From positions 3,224,001 through 3,288,000 of the forward strand of contig NZ_CP080999.1 of the NCBI RefSeq assembly GCF_019645855.1: DNA of 64,000 nt, in the 5' to 3' direction. Shown here piece after piece: positions 50,727 to 58,600 of the stretch (the stretch's first letter is position 1; the number at the start of each line of letters is the position of its first letter). The translations under genes were made by a program, and so were the position numbers. This stretch comes from Mycobacterium malmoense (lineage in GTDB: Bacteria; Actinomycetota; Actinomycetes; Mycobacteriales; Mycobacteriaceae). The notes below the pieces were generated by a model. That model made no database searches. It was not told where the DNA came from and was given only the letters and a program-made list of their open reading frames with translations.

Positions 50727-51389
50727 ATGAAACTGAAGCAACTGATCGCGGGGGGCACCGTCGCCGGTGCTCTAAGCGCGGCGGCATTGGGTATGGGCGT
50801 CGGTACGGCGAACGCCGCTCCTGGACCGCCTCCACCCGCTCCCGGTGGCAACCATGGCGCGCCGGCGCCCGGCGGCTTCCACGCCCCGACCGGACCAAAT
50901 GATCCCGGCGGGCCCGGTGGCCCCGGTGGGCCGGGCGAACCCGGCGGACCTGGCGGACCTCCGGGTGGACCCGGCGGACCCGGTGGCCCGGGCGGCCCGG
51001 GTGCACCCGGTCATCCGGGCGGTCCGGGTGGACCCCCGGGCGGACCCGGTGGCCCAGGCAACCCGGGCGGACCCGGTGGTCCTGGCGGGCCCGGTCATCC
51101 GGGTGAACCCGGCGGACCAGGAGGTCCGGGTGGCCCAGGCGGACCCGGTGGCCCATGGCACGGCGATCCGCAGCGCGGTTATTTCCACAACGCCCCTTGG
51201 GGCGACGGCCCCGCACCCTGGGGGCCCGGCGCGCCGCCGAGGCCGGCGTGGGACAGGCCGCTACCTCCGCCCGGCGGGCAATGGGGGTATGGCCCCATCA
51301 ACTACTACGGCTACAACGAAACGCCCGTCTGGGATCCCGGGTTCAACCAGTGGGGCTTTTGGTTCTTCGGGGTCTGGATCCCGCTGTAA
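50727..51389 (+). CDS. Collagen-like Gly/Pro-rich secreted protein
   Basis: This 220-residue protein has a Sec signal MKLKQLIAGGTVAGALSAAA ending in an AxA site (GTANAAPG). Residues about 60-143 are almost entirely GGP/PGG triplets interrupted by GEP, GHP, GNP and GPP. This gives a collagen-like low-complexity region. The C-terminal ~60 residues are aromatic and conserved-looking (WGYGPINYYGYNETPVWDPG and FNQWGFWFFGVWIPL). The bases vary at third codon positions across the repeats, so selection maintains the protein repeat. It is exported and probably surface-associated. A related collagen-like protein is at 52178. The function is unknown. Confidence 0.8.
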   Translation: MKLKQLIAGGTVAGALSAAALGMGVGTANAAPGPPPPAPGGNHGAPAPGGFHAPTGPNDPGGPGGPGGPGEPGGPGGPPGGPGGPGGPGGPGAPGHPGGPGGPPGGPGGPGNPGGPGGPGGPGHPGEPGGPGGPGGPGGPGGPWHGDPQRGYFHNAPWGDGPAPWGPGAPPRPAWDRPLPPPGGQWGYGPINYYGYNETPVWDPGFNQWGFWFFGVWIPL

Positions 51390-51401
51390 AGGCCAGCTCA
51401 C

Positions 51402-51439
51402 CCGGCGTCCGCCTCGCCCGTTGGCGAGGCGGACGCCGG
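51402..51439. terminator. Strong GC hairpin after the collagen-like gene
   Basis: A perfect 17-bp stem pairs 51402-51418 with 51423-51439 around a 4-base loop CGTT, 13 bases after the stop at 51389. No T-tract follows, which is common for mycobacterial terminators. Confidence 0.75.
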
Positions 51440-51640
51440 TGGGTTTGATTCACGTTGTCCCGAGGCCACTTTGGGCCTGACCACCATTGGCCCGAGGGGA
51501 CTTTTGTCCTTTTGTTAGGGGCCCTACGCCATGCCGAGGCGGTGCCGTGTGGCCCTCGTCTGCGGTGTCTCGATAGCGAAACATTGCGGTCACGGTTTGG
51601 TTTTTTGACCAGCCAAGCTATCGATTGAACAGGAGTGGCG

Positions 51641-51994
51641 ATGGCTGAGCGCGCTATCAGACGTGGTGCCCCGCCGGCGGCTCGGGACCCGCGCCTCGCC
51701 GCCCTCCACGCCGGCGCAATAACGATCGTTGTCCTATCGGGCGCGTCGGCCCTGACAGCGCTCGTGGCCGGCTCACCACTCCAGTTCGGTGTCGCGTTGG
51801 CCTTGTGCGGTGCGGGGTGCATCGCTGCCGACTTTGTCAGATGGACGGATGAACGTGAACGTCACGCTCGCCGGTGCGCGGTCCCGACCGCGCGACTCAA
51901 TCCCGATTACGGATCATCCCATGTCGTGTCCGTCGGTGTGGGCGAGCACTTCTCGTGCACGGCACCCGCAGCCGGTACCCGATTGGCCGCTTGA
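51641..51994 (+). CDS. Small hypothetical membrane protein
   Basis: This 117-residue protein starts at ATG 51641 after AGGAG at 51631-51635. Two hydrophobic segments are visible at about residues 27-45 and 48-66 (AITIVVLSGASALTALVAGS then PLQFGVALALCGAGCIAADF). The C-terminus is hydrophilic with several His, Cys and Arg. I do not recognise the family. Confidence 0.6.
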   Translation: MAERAIRRGAPPAARDPRLAALHAGAITIVVLSGASALTALVAGSPLQFGVALALCGAGCIAADFVRWTDERERHARRCAVPTARLNPDYGSSHVVSVGVGEHFSCTAPAAGTRLAA

Positions 51995-52177
51995 ATATCT
52001 ACGCTCGGCGGCAGTGGCGACACCTAACATCCGCACAAGCATGCCCCGATATCTACCAAACTTCCTTTGGCACAATGCTTTTACGACGCATCGCCTCCGC
52101 GAGTGGCGTCCGGTCCGGCCGGGATAATGGTCTGGGATTTCGCGGTCTGGGGTTGCCGCGGTGACGGAAGCCGGCTC

Positions 52178-52462
52178 CTAACGCGGGCCGGGGCCACCAG
52201 GTCCACCGGGGCCACCTGGCCCGCCCGGTCCACCGGGGCCTCCCGGTCCACCAGGGCCACCAGGTCCGCCCGGTCCGCCGGGTCCATTTGCGGCCGGAAG
52301 CCAGAACACGCATTGGTTCAGGTCGGCGTTCCAGTACCAGCCGGGGGCGCACGGATCGTCGGCCCTGCTGACTGCCGGCGCGGCCAGTCCCGTCACCGGC
52401 AACCCCGCCAACACAACGGCGGACACTCCGATTGCGCAACGCCGTAGAAAAAGCCTCATCAC
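52178..52462 (-). CDS. Second collagen-like secreted protein
   Basis: This 94-residue protein has a signal peptide (MMRLFLRRCAIGVSAVVLAG ... VSRADD). A short Cys/Trp-containing segment DDPCAPGWYWNADLNQCVFW, with a likely disulfide, is followed by an almost pure GGP repeat of about 30 residues to the end (GPGGPGGPGGPG...GPGPR). The WYWNADLNQCVFW pattern recurs in other small mycobacterial secreted proteins. It shares the collagen-like character with 50727-51389, about 800 bases away and on the opposite strand. Confidence 0.78.
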   Translation of the reverse strand: MMRLFLRRCAIGVSAVVLAGLPVTGLAAPAVSRADDPCAPGWYWNADLNQCVFWLPAANGPGGPGGPGGPGGPGGPGGPGGPGGPGGPGGPGPR

Positions 52463-52552
52463 GTCATTCTGCTCCCGACGACCCCGTCGCGTCCCGGATT
52501 GGCCACATTACCGGTTGTTCACGCTCGTCGCGGCCGGCAACCGTGTCGCTGT

Positions 52553-54202
52553 TCATGCGGGCGCGAGCGTCGTGGTGGCAATGTTATAAGCCCAGCGATA
52601 GTCGGCCTTACCGACGGGCGAACGCGCGATTTTCGACACGCGGACAAGTGTTTTGGGAACCTTGTAGCCGGCGATGCGCTGACGGCACGCGTGCAGGATC
52701 TCGTCGTCGGTGACCGAAGTACCCTCAGCGATTTGCACGATGGCGACGACTTCGCTGCCCCACCGCTGCGACGGCCGGCCGACCACGACGACGTCATAGA
52801 CGGCGGGATGCGCGGCGATGGCCCGTTCGACTTCTTCGACGAAGATCTTTTCGCCACCGGAGTTGATAGTCAACGAATTTCGGCCCAGCAGCCGGATGCG
52901 GCCGTCGGGCAGGTATTCGGCTTCATCACCGGGCACCGACCAGCGCGTCCCGTCGATGGTGGGAAAAGTGCGTGCCGTCTTGTCCTCATCACCGAGATAA
53001 CCCAGCGGTATCAGGTCGCGGCGGGCCAGCCAGCCCTGCACCTCACCGGGCTGCAGTACTCGGGTGAAATCCGTTGCGACTACGGCGGTGTCAGAGCCGG
53101 GGGTGAACACGGCGGGCTCGGAGTCCTTGGCGGCCATGGTGTTCATCTGCATTCCCGACTCCGACGCGCCGACCGCATCGAGGATCATGACGTTGGGCAG
53201 GGCGGCCAGGATGCGCTCGCGAACCGTCGGCGAGAGCGGGGCGCCGCCGTTGCTGATCGTCACCAGCCCGGACAAATCGTAAGCCCCGGTTTCGATCTCC
53301 TCGAGCAGCGGCCGGGCGATCGCGTCACCGACCACCGGAATGTTGAGCACTTTTTCGCGTTCGGCCAGCCGAAGCACTTGGGCGGGCCGCAGCCGTTCCA
53401 CGTCGTCGGGGATCACGATGCGACCTCCCATGGTGATGACATGAAACGTCGCCCACTGGGCGGCGCCGTGCATGAGCGGGGGGAGCATGAGCACCGACAG
53501 CGCGCCGGGAGACTGACTGGCCTGCGCGGCCAGTTCGGCGTAGGACGCCAACGGGGTTTGGCTGCCGAACGGTCGTCCCCCCATCGACGACAGGAAGATG
53601 TCGTGTTGGCGCCACAACACCCCTTTGGGCATGCCGGTGGTGCCGCCGGTGTAGAGGATGTAGAGGTCGTCGGGGACCGGAGTGGGCATCCCGGCCGGCG
53701 GCGCGGTGGTGGTGGTGATGGATTCGTAGTCGACGGCGCCCGGCAGCGGCGCGTTGCCACTGTGGTCGGCGACCTGAATGAGCACCTGAAGGTGGGGCAG
53801 CCGGTCGCGAATGGCCGCGACCTTCGGCGCGAACTCCGCGGCGTAGACCAGTGCGCGGGCGTCAGCGTTGTTGAGCAGGTAGACGAGTTCGTCTTCGACG
53901 TAGCGGTAGCTGACATTGAACGGCGCTACCCGCGCGCGGAATCCGGCGATCATCGATTCGAGGTACTGGTTGCCGTTGCGCAAGTAGATGCCGACGTGGT
54001 CCTGCCCCGATTGATGCCCGCGCAACTGCTCGCGTTCGGCGTGACACCCCAACCCGCGGGAGACCAGGTAGCGGGCCACCCCGTTGACGCGGGCGTTGAT
54101 CTGGCCGTAACTGTAGCGCTGGTCGCGCCACACCAGCAGCGTCTGATCGGGGATGGCATCGGCCACCGTCGAGAACACCGAGGACAGGTCGAATACGGTC
54201 AT
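52553..54202 (-). CDS. Acyl-CoA synthetase (FadD-type, AMP-forming)
   Basis: This 549-residue ANL-superfamily enzyme has the P-loop YILYTGGTTGMPKGVLWRQH, the A5-type motif around GASESGMQMN, and the A7/A8 region GRIRLLGRNSLTINSGGEKI ending with VEEVERAIAAHPAV. The adenylation Lys is probably in the KADYRWAYNI tail. It activates a carboxylic acid to its CoA thioester. Family members in such clusters act on steroid side chains or alicyclic acids. A short insert (AEREQLRGHQSGQ) lies before HVGIYLRNGN. ATG 54202 follows AAAGGAGCGAC. It follows an LLM remnant and a P450 in the same direction. Confidence 0.9.
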   Translation of the reverse strand: MTVFDLSSVFSTVADAIPDQTLLVWRDQRYSYGQINARVNGVARYLVSRGLGCHAEREQLRGHQSGQDHVGIYLRNGNQYLESMIAGFRARVAPFNVSYRYVEDELVYLLNNADARALVYAAEFAPKVAAIRDRLPHLQVLIQVADHSGNAPLPGAVDYESITTTTAPPAGMPTPVPDDLYILYTGGTTGMPKGVLWRQHDIFLSSMGGRPFGSQTPLASYAELAAQASQSPGALSVLMLPPLMHGAAQWATFHVITMGGRIVIPDDVERLRPAQVLRLAEREKVLNIPVVGDAIARPLLEEIETGAYDLSGLVTISNGGAPLSPTVRERILAALPNVMILDAVGASESGMQMNTMAAKDSEPAVFTPGSDTAVVATDFTRVLQPGEVQGWLARRDLIPLGYLGDEDKTARTFPTIDGTRWSVPGDEAEYLPDGRIRLLGRNSLTINSGGEKIFVEEVERAIAAHPAVYDVVVVGRPSQRWGSEVVAIVQIAEGTSVTDDEILHACRQRIAGYKVPKTLVRVSKIARSPVGKADYRWAYNIATTTLAPA

Positions 54203-54248
54203 GTCGCTCCTTTGCGGGTCGGCTGCTTGCCGACGAAATGTTGCGCCT

Positions 54249-54435
54249 CTACGGGCTATCGAGCCCGAAGTCGGTGCGGTATCGTGCCATGGCGTCAATC
54301 TTGGCTTGTATGGGGGCATCCGGCGAGCAGTAGGCCGGATAAGGACGTGGGTGATGCCGCCATCCCGAGACCGTCATATCCCAATTGGTCAGCGGCGCTG
54401 GCCAGGGCCACGATGTCGCGAGTCGGGGCGAGCCT
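54249..54435 (-). pseudogene. Remnant of an LLM-class oxidoreductase gene
   Basis: The 267-base gap between the P450 and FadD genes contains a decayed coding stretch on the minus strand. One frame reads RLAPTRDIVALASAADQLGY then DGLGMAASP, the typical N-terminal helix of LLM F420 enzymes. A second frame continues as HHPRPYPAYCSPDAPIQAKI then DAMARYRTDFGLDSP. The frames do not join. It resembles the LLM partner seen next to the other P450 at 34334-36519. Confidence 0.5.
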
Positions 54436-54469
54436 TAAAGCATCGGCGACCGACCCGGTTCATCGCTGC

Positions 54470-55720
54470 CTAGACAAGCTCGGCCGCATTGCCGTAACGC
54501 ACCGGCAGAGCTTTGACGCCGTTGATCCATCCGTGTCGCAGGCGGTGCGGTTCGCCGAGCTTCTCGATGTCGGGAACGATGTCGGCGATCGCGTTGAACA
54601 TCAGATTGATTTCCATGCGCGCCAGGTTGGCGCCGATGCAGTAGTGTGCCCCGCTGCCACCAAATCCCAGGTGCGGGTTGGGCTCACGCATGATGTTGAA
54701 GGTGAACGGCTCGTCGAACACGTCCTCGTCGTAGTTGGCTGAGCTGTAAAACAATCCCGCCCGTTGCCCCGCCTTGATTGTCACTCCCCCAACTTCAGTG
54801 TCCCGCAACGCCGTTCGTTGAAAGCAGTGCACCGGAGTGGCCCACCGCACGATCTCGTCGGCCGCGCTGGCCGGGCGCTCGCGTTTGAACAGCTCCCACT
54901 GCTCGGGGTAATCCAGGAATGCGTTCATGCCGTGCGTCATGGCGTTTCGGGTGGTTTCGTTGCCGGCCACCGCCAGCAGGATGACGAAGAACCCGAACTC
55001 GGTCTCGTCCAACGCTTCCCCGTCGATGTCGGCGTGTACCAGCCGGGTGACGATGTCGTCGGCCGGGCAACGCCGCCGCTCCTCGGCCATCTTGTAGGCA
55101 TAACCCAGGATCTCGGCGTTGGCCGCGGCCGGATCGTCGGGGAAATCCGGGTCGTCGATGTTCATGATCGAATTGGTCCAGTGGAACAGCTGCTCGCGGT
55201 CGGCCTCGGGAACCCCAAGTAGGTCCGCGATCGCCAGCAGCGGCAGACCCACGGCGATGTCCTGCACGAAGTTGCCCGACTCCTTCTCGGCAGCGGCGGC
55301 CACGATGCTCCGGGCGGCCGCATCGAGTTTGGCCTCCAGTGCGGCCACGGCGCGGGGGGTGAACAACCGCGACACCAGCTTGCGCAGCCGTGTGTGCGCC
55401 GGCGGATCGTGGTTGATCAACAGCGCTTTGGTCAGCTCGATCTGTTCGGGGGTCATCTCGTCGTGGAACCGAATTACCACGCCGTTGCGGTTGGTCGACC
55501 AGGTGTCGTTGTCGCGTGAAATCTCCTTGATGTGTTGGTGTTTGCTGATCACCCAAAAGCCACCGTCGCGGAAACCCGCCGTGCCGACCGGTTGCGCGTT
55601 CCACCACACCGGCGCCGTCTTGCGTAACTCGGCGAACTCGCGCACCGGCATGCCACGTTCCAGCAGATCTGGGCTGGTGAAGTCGAAACCCGAGCCAAAC
55701 GGACATGTGGCGGTCTCCAT
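54470..55720 (-). CDS. Cytochrome P450, CYP125-like
   Basis: This 416-residue P450 closely resembles CYP125A1 in layout: PVREFAELRKTAPVWWNAQP, the WWN pattern, ISRHSD-type EISRDNDTWS, DEFGFFV-type FGFFVILLAVAGNETTRNAM in the I-helix, RWATPVHCFQRTALRDTEVG, and the haem loop FGGSGAHYCIGANLARMEIN. CYP125 hydroxylates the C26/27 side chain of cholesterol-type sterols. Identity is only moderate, so this is a paralog with a possibly different substrate. ATG 55720 has AAGGGAGACC upstream. It is divergent from a TetR gene across a small inverted repeat. Confidence 0.87.
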   Translation of the reverse strand: METATCPFGSGFDFTSPDLLERGMPVREFAELRKTAPVWWNAQPVGTAGFRDGGFWVISKHQHIKEISRDNDTWSTNRNGVVIRFHDEMTPEQIELTKALLINHDPPAHTRLRKLVSRLFTPRAVAALEAKLDAAARSIVAAAAEKESGNFVQDIAVGLPLLAIADLLGVPEADREQLFHWTNSIMNIDDPDFPDDPAAANAEILGYAYKMAEERRRCPADDIVTRLVHADIDGEALDETEFGFFVILLAVAGNETTRNAMTHGMNAFLDYPEQWELFKRERPASAADEIVRWATPVHCFQRTALRDTEVGGVTIKAGQRAGLFYSSANYDEDVFDEPFTFNIMREPNPHLGFGGSGAHYCIGANLARMEINLMFNAIADIVPDIEKLGEPHRLRHGWINGVKALPVRYGNAAELV

Positions 55721-55756
55721 CGGCGGTCTCCCTTGTCCGGCCTGATTTGGCACCGA

Positions 55757-55782
55757 TCATACACATCAATTCTGCTGTATGA
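55757..55782. promoter_or_regulatory. Inverted repeat in the P450/TetR divergent promoter
   Basis: TCATACA at 55757-55763 and TGTATGA at 55776-55782 are perfect 7-bp inverted arms with a 12-bp spacer. It lies between the divergent P450 (start 55720) and TetR (start 55855), and could be the binding site of that TetR. Confidence 0.45.
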
Positions 55783-55854
55783 CCAGATCTCGGGCGTCGG
55801 GCGATTACCGTTTCCGGTTATGAGCCAACATTTGCGCGCGGTCGAGGGGCGCTG

Positions 55855-56475
55855 ATGCGCACCCGGGGCTGGGCCGGCAACGTGCCGGCCACCGACGAGG
55901 AGGCCGTGACCCGCATTCTCGAGGCGACCCGGCACACCATCGATGAACGAGGCGAACAAACCAGCATCGCCGACGTCGCCCGCACCCTCGGCGTCACCCG
56001 GCAAACCGTCTACCGGTACTTCGCCAGCACCGAAGAGCTGTTGTCGGCCACCGCTGCCGACGGCGCGAGCGGCTTTCTCGACCAGCTTGCGGAGGCGCTC
56101 GCCGGCATCACCGATCCCGGCGACGCCGTCGTCGAGGGCATTGCCATTACCCTCGAACGCCTGCCGGGCGACCCCTACGTGGGCCTGCTGCTGCGGTCGC
56201 AGCGCGCCAGTGCCTTCGCCGTCACGGTCACCACCGACACCGCCCGCTTGTTTGGTCGCTCGATTCTCGACCGCCTCGACGTCGACTGGGCCGGCTTCGA
56301 CGAGCAGGCCATCGAGGATCTCATCGAAATGATTTTGCGGACCCTACAGTCGTTCATCCTGGCACCGCTGGAGGCGTCGGGCGACGAACTGCGTCGCCTG
56401 CTGCGGCGATGGATCGGCCCCGCCGTCGGCGCGGCCGGTCGCGCCCAACGGCGCAGCACCGTCGCCACCGTGTAA
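55855..56475 (+). CDS. TetR-family regulator beside the CYP125-like P450
   Basis: This 206-residue protein has the HTH ILEATRHTIDERGEQTSIAD then VARTLGVTRQTVYRYFASTE, near residues 20-65. The C-terminal domain is unusually long with SFILAPLEASGDELRRLLRR. The divergent orientation with the P450 and the inverted repeat between them suggest it represses the P450/FadD operon. ATG 55855 is preceded by GGGGCGCTG, a weak site. Confidence 0.86.
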   Translation: MRTRGWAGNVPATDEEAVTRILEATRHTIDERGEQTSIADVARTLGVTRQTVYRYFASTEELLSATAADGASGFLDQLAEALAGITDPGDAVVEGIAITLERLPGDPYVGLLLRSQRASAFAVTVTTDTARLFGRSILDRLDVDWAGFDEQAIEDLIEMILRTLQSFILAPLEASGDELRRLLRRWIGPAVGAAGRAQRRSTVATV

Positions 56476-56655
56476 AACGGGTCGATAACGACTGGTTGAG
56501 GGCTAGGAGGCCTGGCTTGAACGTCCGACGCTTTTGCCCGGAATACCGCACAATGGCCTTCATGCGCGCGGACCATACGTCGCCTCACGTGCGCTGTCGC
56601 CGTCCGCGCCCGATGGATCGCGCTGATTGTCACGGCAGCGGACCGACGTTCCGCG

Positions 56656-56961
56656 ATGCAGAGTGGGTGCCCCGGCGTGAAGTTCGTCGATGAAATCGCG
56701 TTGGCATGGGACCTGCTCGATGCCCTGCCCTCGCTTACCGACTCCAACCGCGTATCGCTGTGTGTCGAGATCGGCGCCGGCGAGATGCCCAGTGCGATCG
56801 AACACCTTTTGACCGCGTTCGTAGTCAACCGTTCCGCACTGCCGGCCGATCTGGCACCACGAGTCAGCGTGTGGCTCGACAGCTATATCGGGAGCACCAA
56901 CGAAGCCTCTCTTCGCCGGCTCCTGCACCGCGCCACCGAACCGGACGAATCCAGAATGTAA
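56656..56961 (+). CDS. Small hypothetical protein
   Basis: The 101-residue frame reads VKFVDEIALAWDLLDALPSL then VEIGAGEMPSAIEHLLTAFV and VNRSALPADLAPRVSVWLDS, with three clear amphipathic helices. The sequence is regular and looks real, but I do not recognise the family. GTG 56677 (VKFVDE) is a better start than ATG 56656, because homologous-looking sequence begins there. It precedes a P450 gene on the same strand. Confidence 0.55.
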   Translation: MQSGCPGVKFVDEIALAWDLLDALPSLTDSNRVSLCVEIGAGEMPSAIEHLLTAFVVNRSALPADLAPRVSVWLDSYIGSTNEASLRRLLHRATEPDESRM

Positions 56962-57056
56962 TGGTTGCAACAGGATCCGTCGAATGCCAGAGTTGCGAAG
57001 TGGCCGGGATTGACTGTTAGCCCGTCAACACTGTCCGGACACCGCACAATATATGT

Positions 57057-57140
57057 ATGGTCATGGACGTGGGCGAGTGGATCCGCATGAAGAGCGGAGC
57101 GATGGACAAGTCCGCCGAAGGGTGCGGCTTCGATGTATGA
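57057..57140 (+). CDS. Possible upstream leader ORF of the P450 gene
   Basis: ATG 57057 opens a 27-codon frame (MVMDVGEWIRMKSGAMDKSA, then EGCGFDV) whose TGA ends at 57140, eight bases inside the P450 gene starting at 57133. It could couple translation or be a fortuitous frame. It has no recognised homology and no ribosome site of note. Confidence 0.25.
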   Translation: MVMDVGEWIRMKSGAMDKSAEGCGFDV

Positions 57141-58359
57141 CGACATTGACCTCACCGATTTAAACCGGTTCACGACCGGGTTCCCATATGAAGTGTTCGA
57201 CGTGTTGCGGGACGAGTCACCGGTCTGGTTTCATCCGCCCACCGCGCATACGCCTGGCGACGAAGGGTTCTGGGTGCTCAGCCGGTATGCCGATATTGTC
57301 GCTGCCGCCGCGGATCCGGTGACCTTCTCCTCCGAGACCGGCGGTGGCCGTGAGGGCGGTGGCACCACGCTCGAGGACATGCCGCGTGGTCTCGCCGTCG
57401 GCGCGCTGCTGAACATGACGGACGACCCTCGTCATGCCCAGATCCGGCGGCTGTTGACTCCCAGCACCACGCCGCGGGCGTTGCGAGCCATGGAGGAGGA
57501 CCTTCGCCGCCGCGCCGTCGCAATTGTCGACGCGGCGTTAGCCAAACGCGAGTGTGACTTTCTTGTCGACGTCGCCGCCGAACTACCACTACAAGCCATC
57601 GCGCAGCTGGTGGGCGTGCCCCAGGCCGATCGCCACGAATTGATGAATTGGGCCAACGTCACTTTGGACTATGAGGACCGTGAGGTCGGCGAGATCAACG
57701 ATCGCGTAGTCCAGGCGCAGGCGCAGATGTTTACCTACGGCACAAACCTGTTGGAGCGTAAGCGTTCCGAGCCCTCTGACGACCTGCTTTCCGTCGTCAC
57801 CCAGGCGCTGATCGACGGTGAGCCGTTGACCGAAAATGAGCAGCGAATGTTCCTGAGCCTGATCATCGCCGCCGGCAGCGAGACGACGCGGAACTCCATC
57901 GCCATTGGCATGTCGGCCCTAAGCGAGCATCCCGACGCGTGGGAGCACCTGCGGCACGATCGAGAGCTTCTGCCGGTTGCCGTCGAGGAGATGCTGCGCT
58001 GGGCATCGTCGACTCCATATAACCGACGCACGGCCACCCGAGACGTCGACCTGCACGGTCAGCACATCGCCGCCGGCGACAAGGTCACCCTCTGGTGGGC
58101 GTCGGCCAACCGCGACGACGCGGTGTTCGCCGATCCCTACACATTCGACATCACCCGAAATCCGAATCCACATTTGACCTTTGGCCGCGGCGTACACTTT
58201 TGCCTCGGCGCGTCGCTCGCCCGCCTCGAAATGCGGGTGATGTTCGACGCGCTGCTGAACCAAGTCGGTACCATCACGCTGACCGGTCCGATAGAGTACG
58301 TCCGCAGCAATAAGCATGCGGGTGTTCGGCATATGCCCGTCACGATCGACTCACGTTAA
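57133..58359 (+). CDS. Cytochrome P450 (third in catabolic block)
   Basis: This 408-residue soluble P450 has the I-helix IIAAGSETTRNSIAIGMS, the ExxR motif VEEMLRWASSTPYNRRTATR, and the haem loop LTFGRGVHFCLGASLARLEM. It lacks the WWN pattern of the CYP125 relatives and has a shorter N-terminus (MYDDIDLTDLNRFTTGFPY). The family is not assigned. It precedes a decayed SnoaL-like gene and the convergent deacylase-type gene. Electron partners are not adjacent. Confidence 0.87.
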   Translation: MYDDIDLTDLNRFTTGFPYEVFDVLRDESPVWFHPPTAHTPGDEGFWVLSRYADIVAAAADPVTFSSETGGGREGGGTTLEDMPRGLAVGALLNMTDDPRHAQIRRLLTPSTTPRALRAMEEDLRRRAVAIVDAALAKRECDFLVDVAAELPLQAIAQLVGVPQADRHELMNWANVTLDYEDREVGEINDRVVQAQAQMFTYGTNLLERKRSEPSDDLLSVVTQALIDGEPLTENEQRMFLSLIIAAGSETTRNSIAIGMSALSEHPDAWEHLRHDRELLPVAVEEMLRWASSTPYNRRTATRDVDLHGQHIAAGDKVTLWWASANRDDAVFADPYTFDITRNPNPHLTFGRGVHFCLGASLARLEMRVMFDALLNQVGTITLTGPIEYVRSNKHAGVRHMPVTIDSR

Positions 58360-58370
58360 CGAGGAAAATA

Positions 58371-58600
58371 GCGACCATAGCCGAGAAGTACGTCGACGCG
58401 GTCAACCGTGGCGACATCGATTGCCTCATTTCGCTTTTCGCACCGACCGCCACGCTGATGCACCCGGCGGGCACGTTTTCTGATGCCGACGCGATCGCGG
58501 ACTTCTACACATCGGTCGTGTTCGCCGGGAAAGCGGTGACGGAGATCGAGAGGCAGTTCGCCGATCACGATGCGCAGATAGTCCAGATCAGGGTAGGTGT
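58371..58600 (+). pseudogene. Truncated SnoaL/NTF2-like gene remnant
   Basis: The frame reads AEKYVDAVNRGDIDCLISLF then APTATLMHPAGTFSDADAIA and DFYTSVVFAGKAV, a standard SnoaL-like N-terminal half. It has no usable start codon near 58371, where ATA and GCG stand instead. After about 75 residues it runs into the convergent deacylase gene's 3' end, losing the last strands of the fold. It is probably a remnant truncated by a rearrangement at about 58600. Confidence 0.55.

Noticed and set aside
50890..51160. Regularly spaced short repeats that might suggest a CRISPR array
   Set aside because: The repeats are codon-level GGP/PGG units in a coding frame with a signal peptide, with no constant repeat-spacer structure.
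52499..54742. 747-codon open frame antisense to FadD and the P450
   Set aside because: It is a GC-bias artefact. FadD and the P450 on the other strand have unambiguous motifs, while this product shows none.
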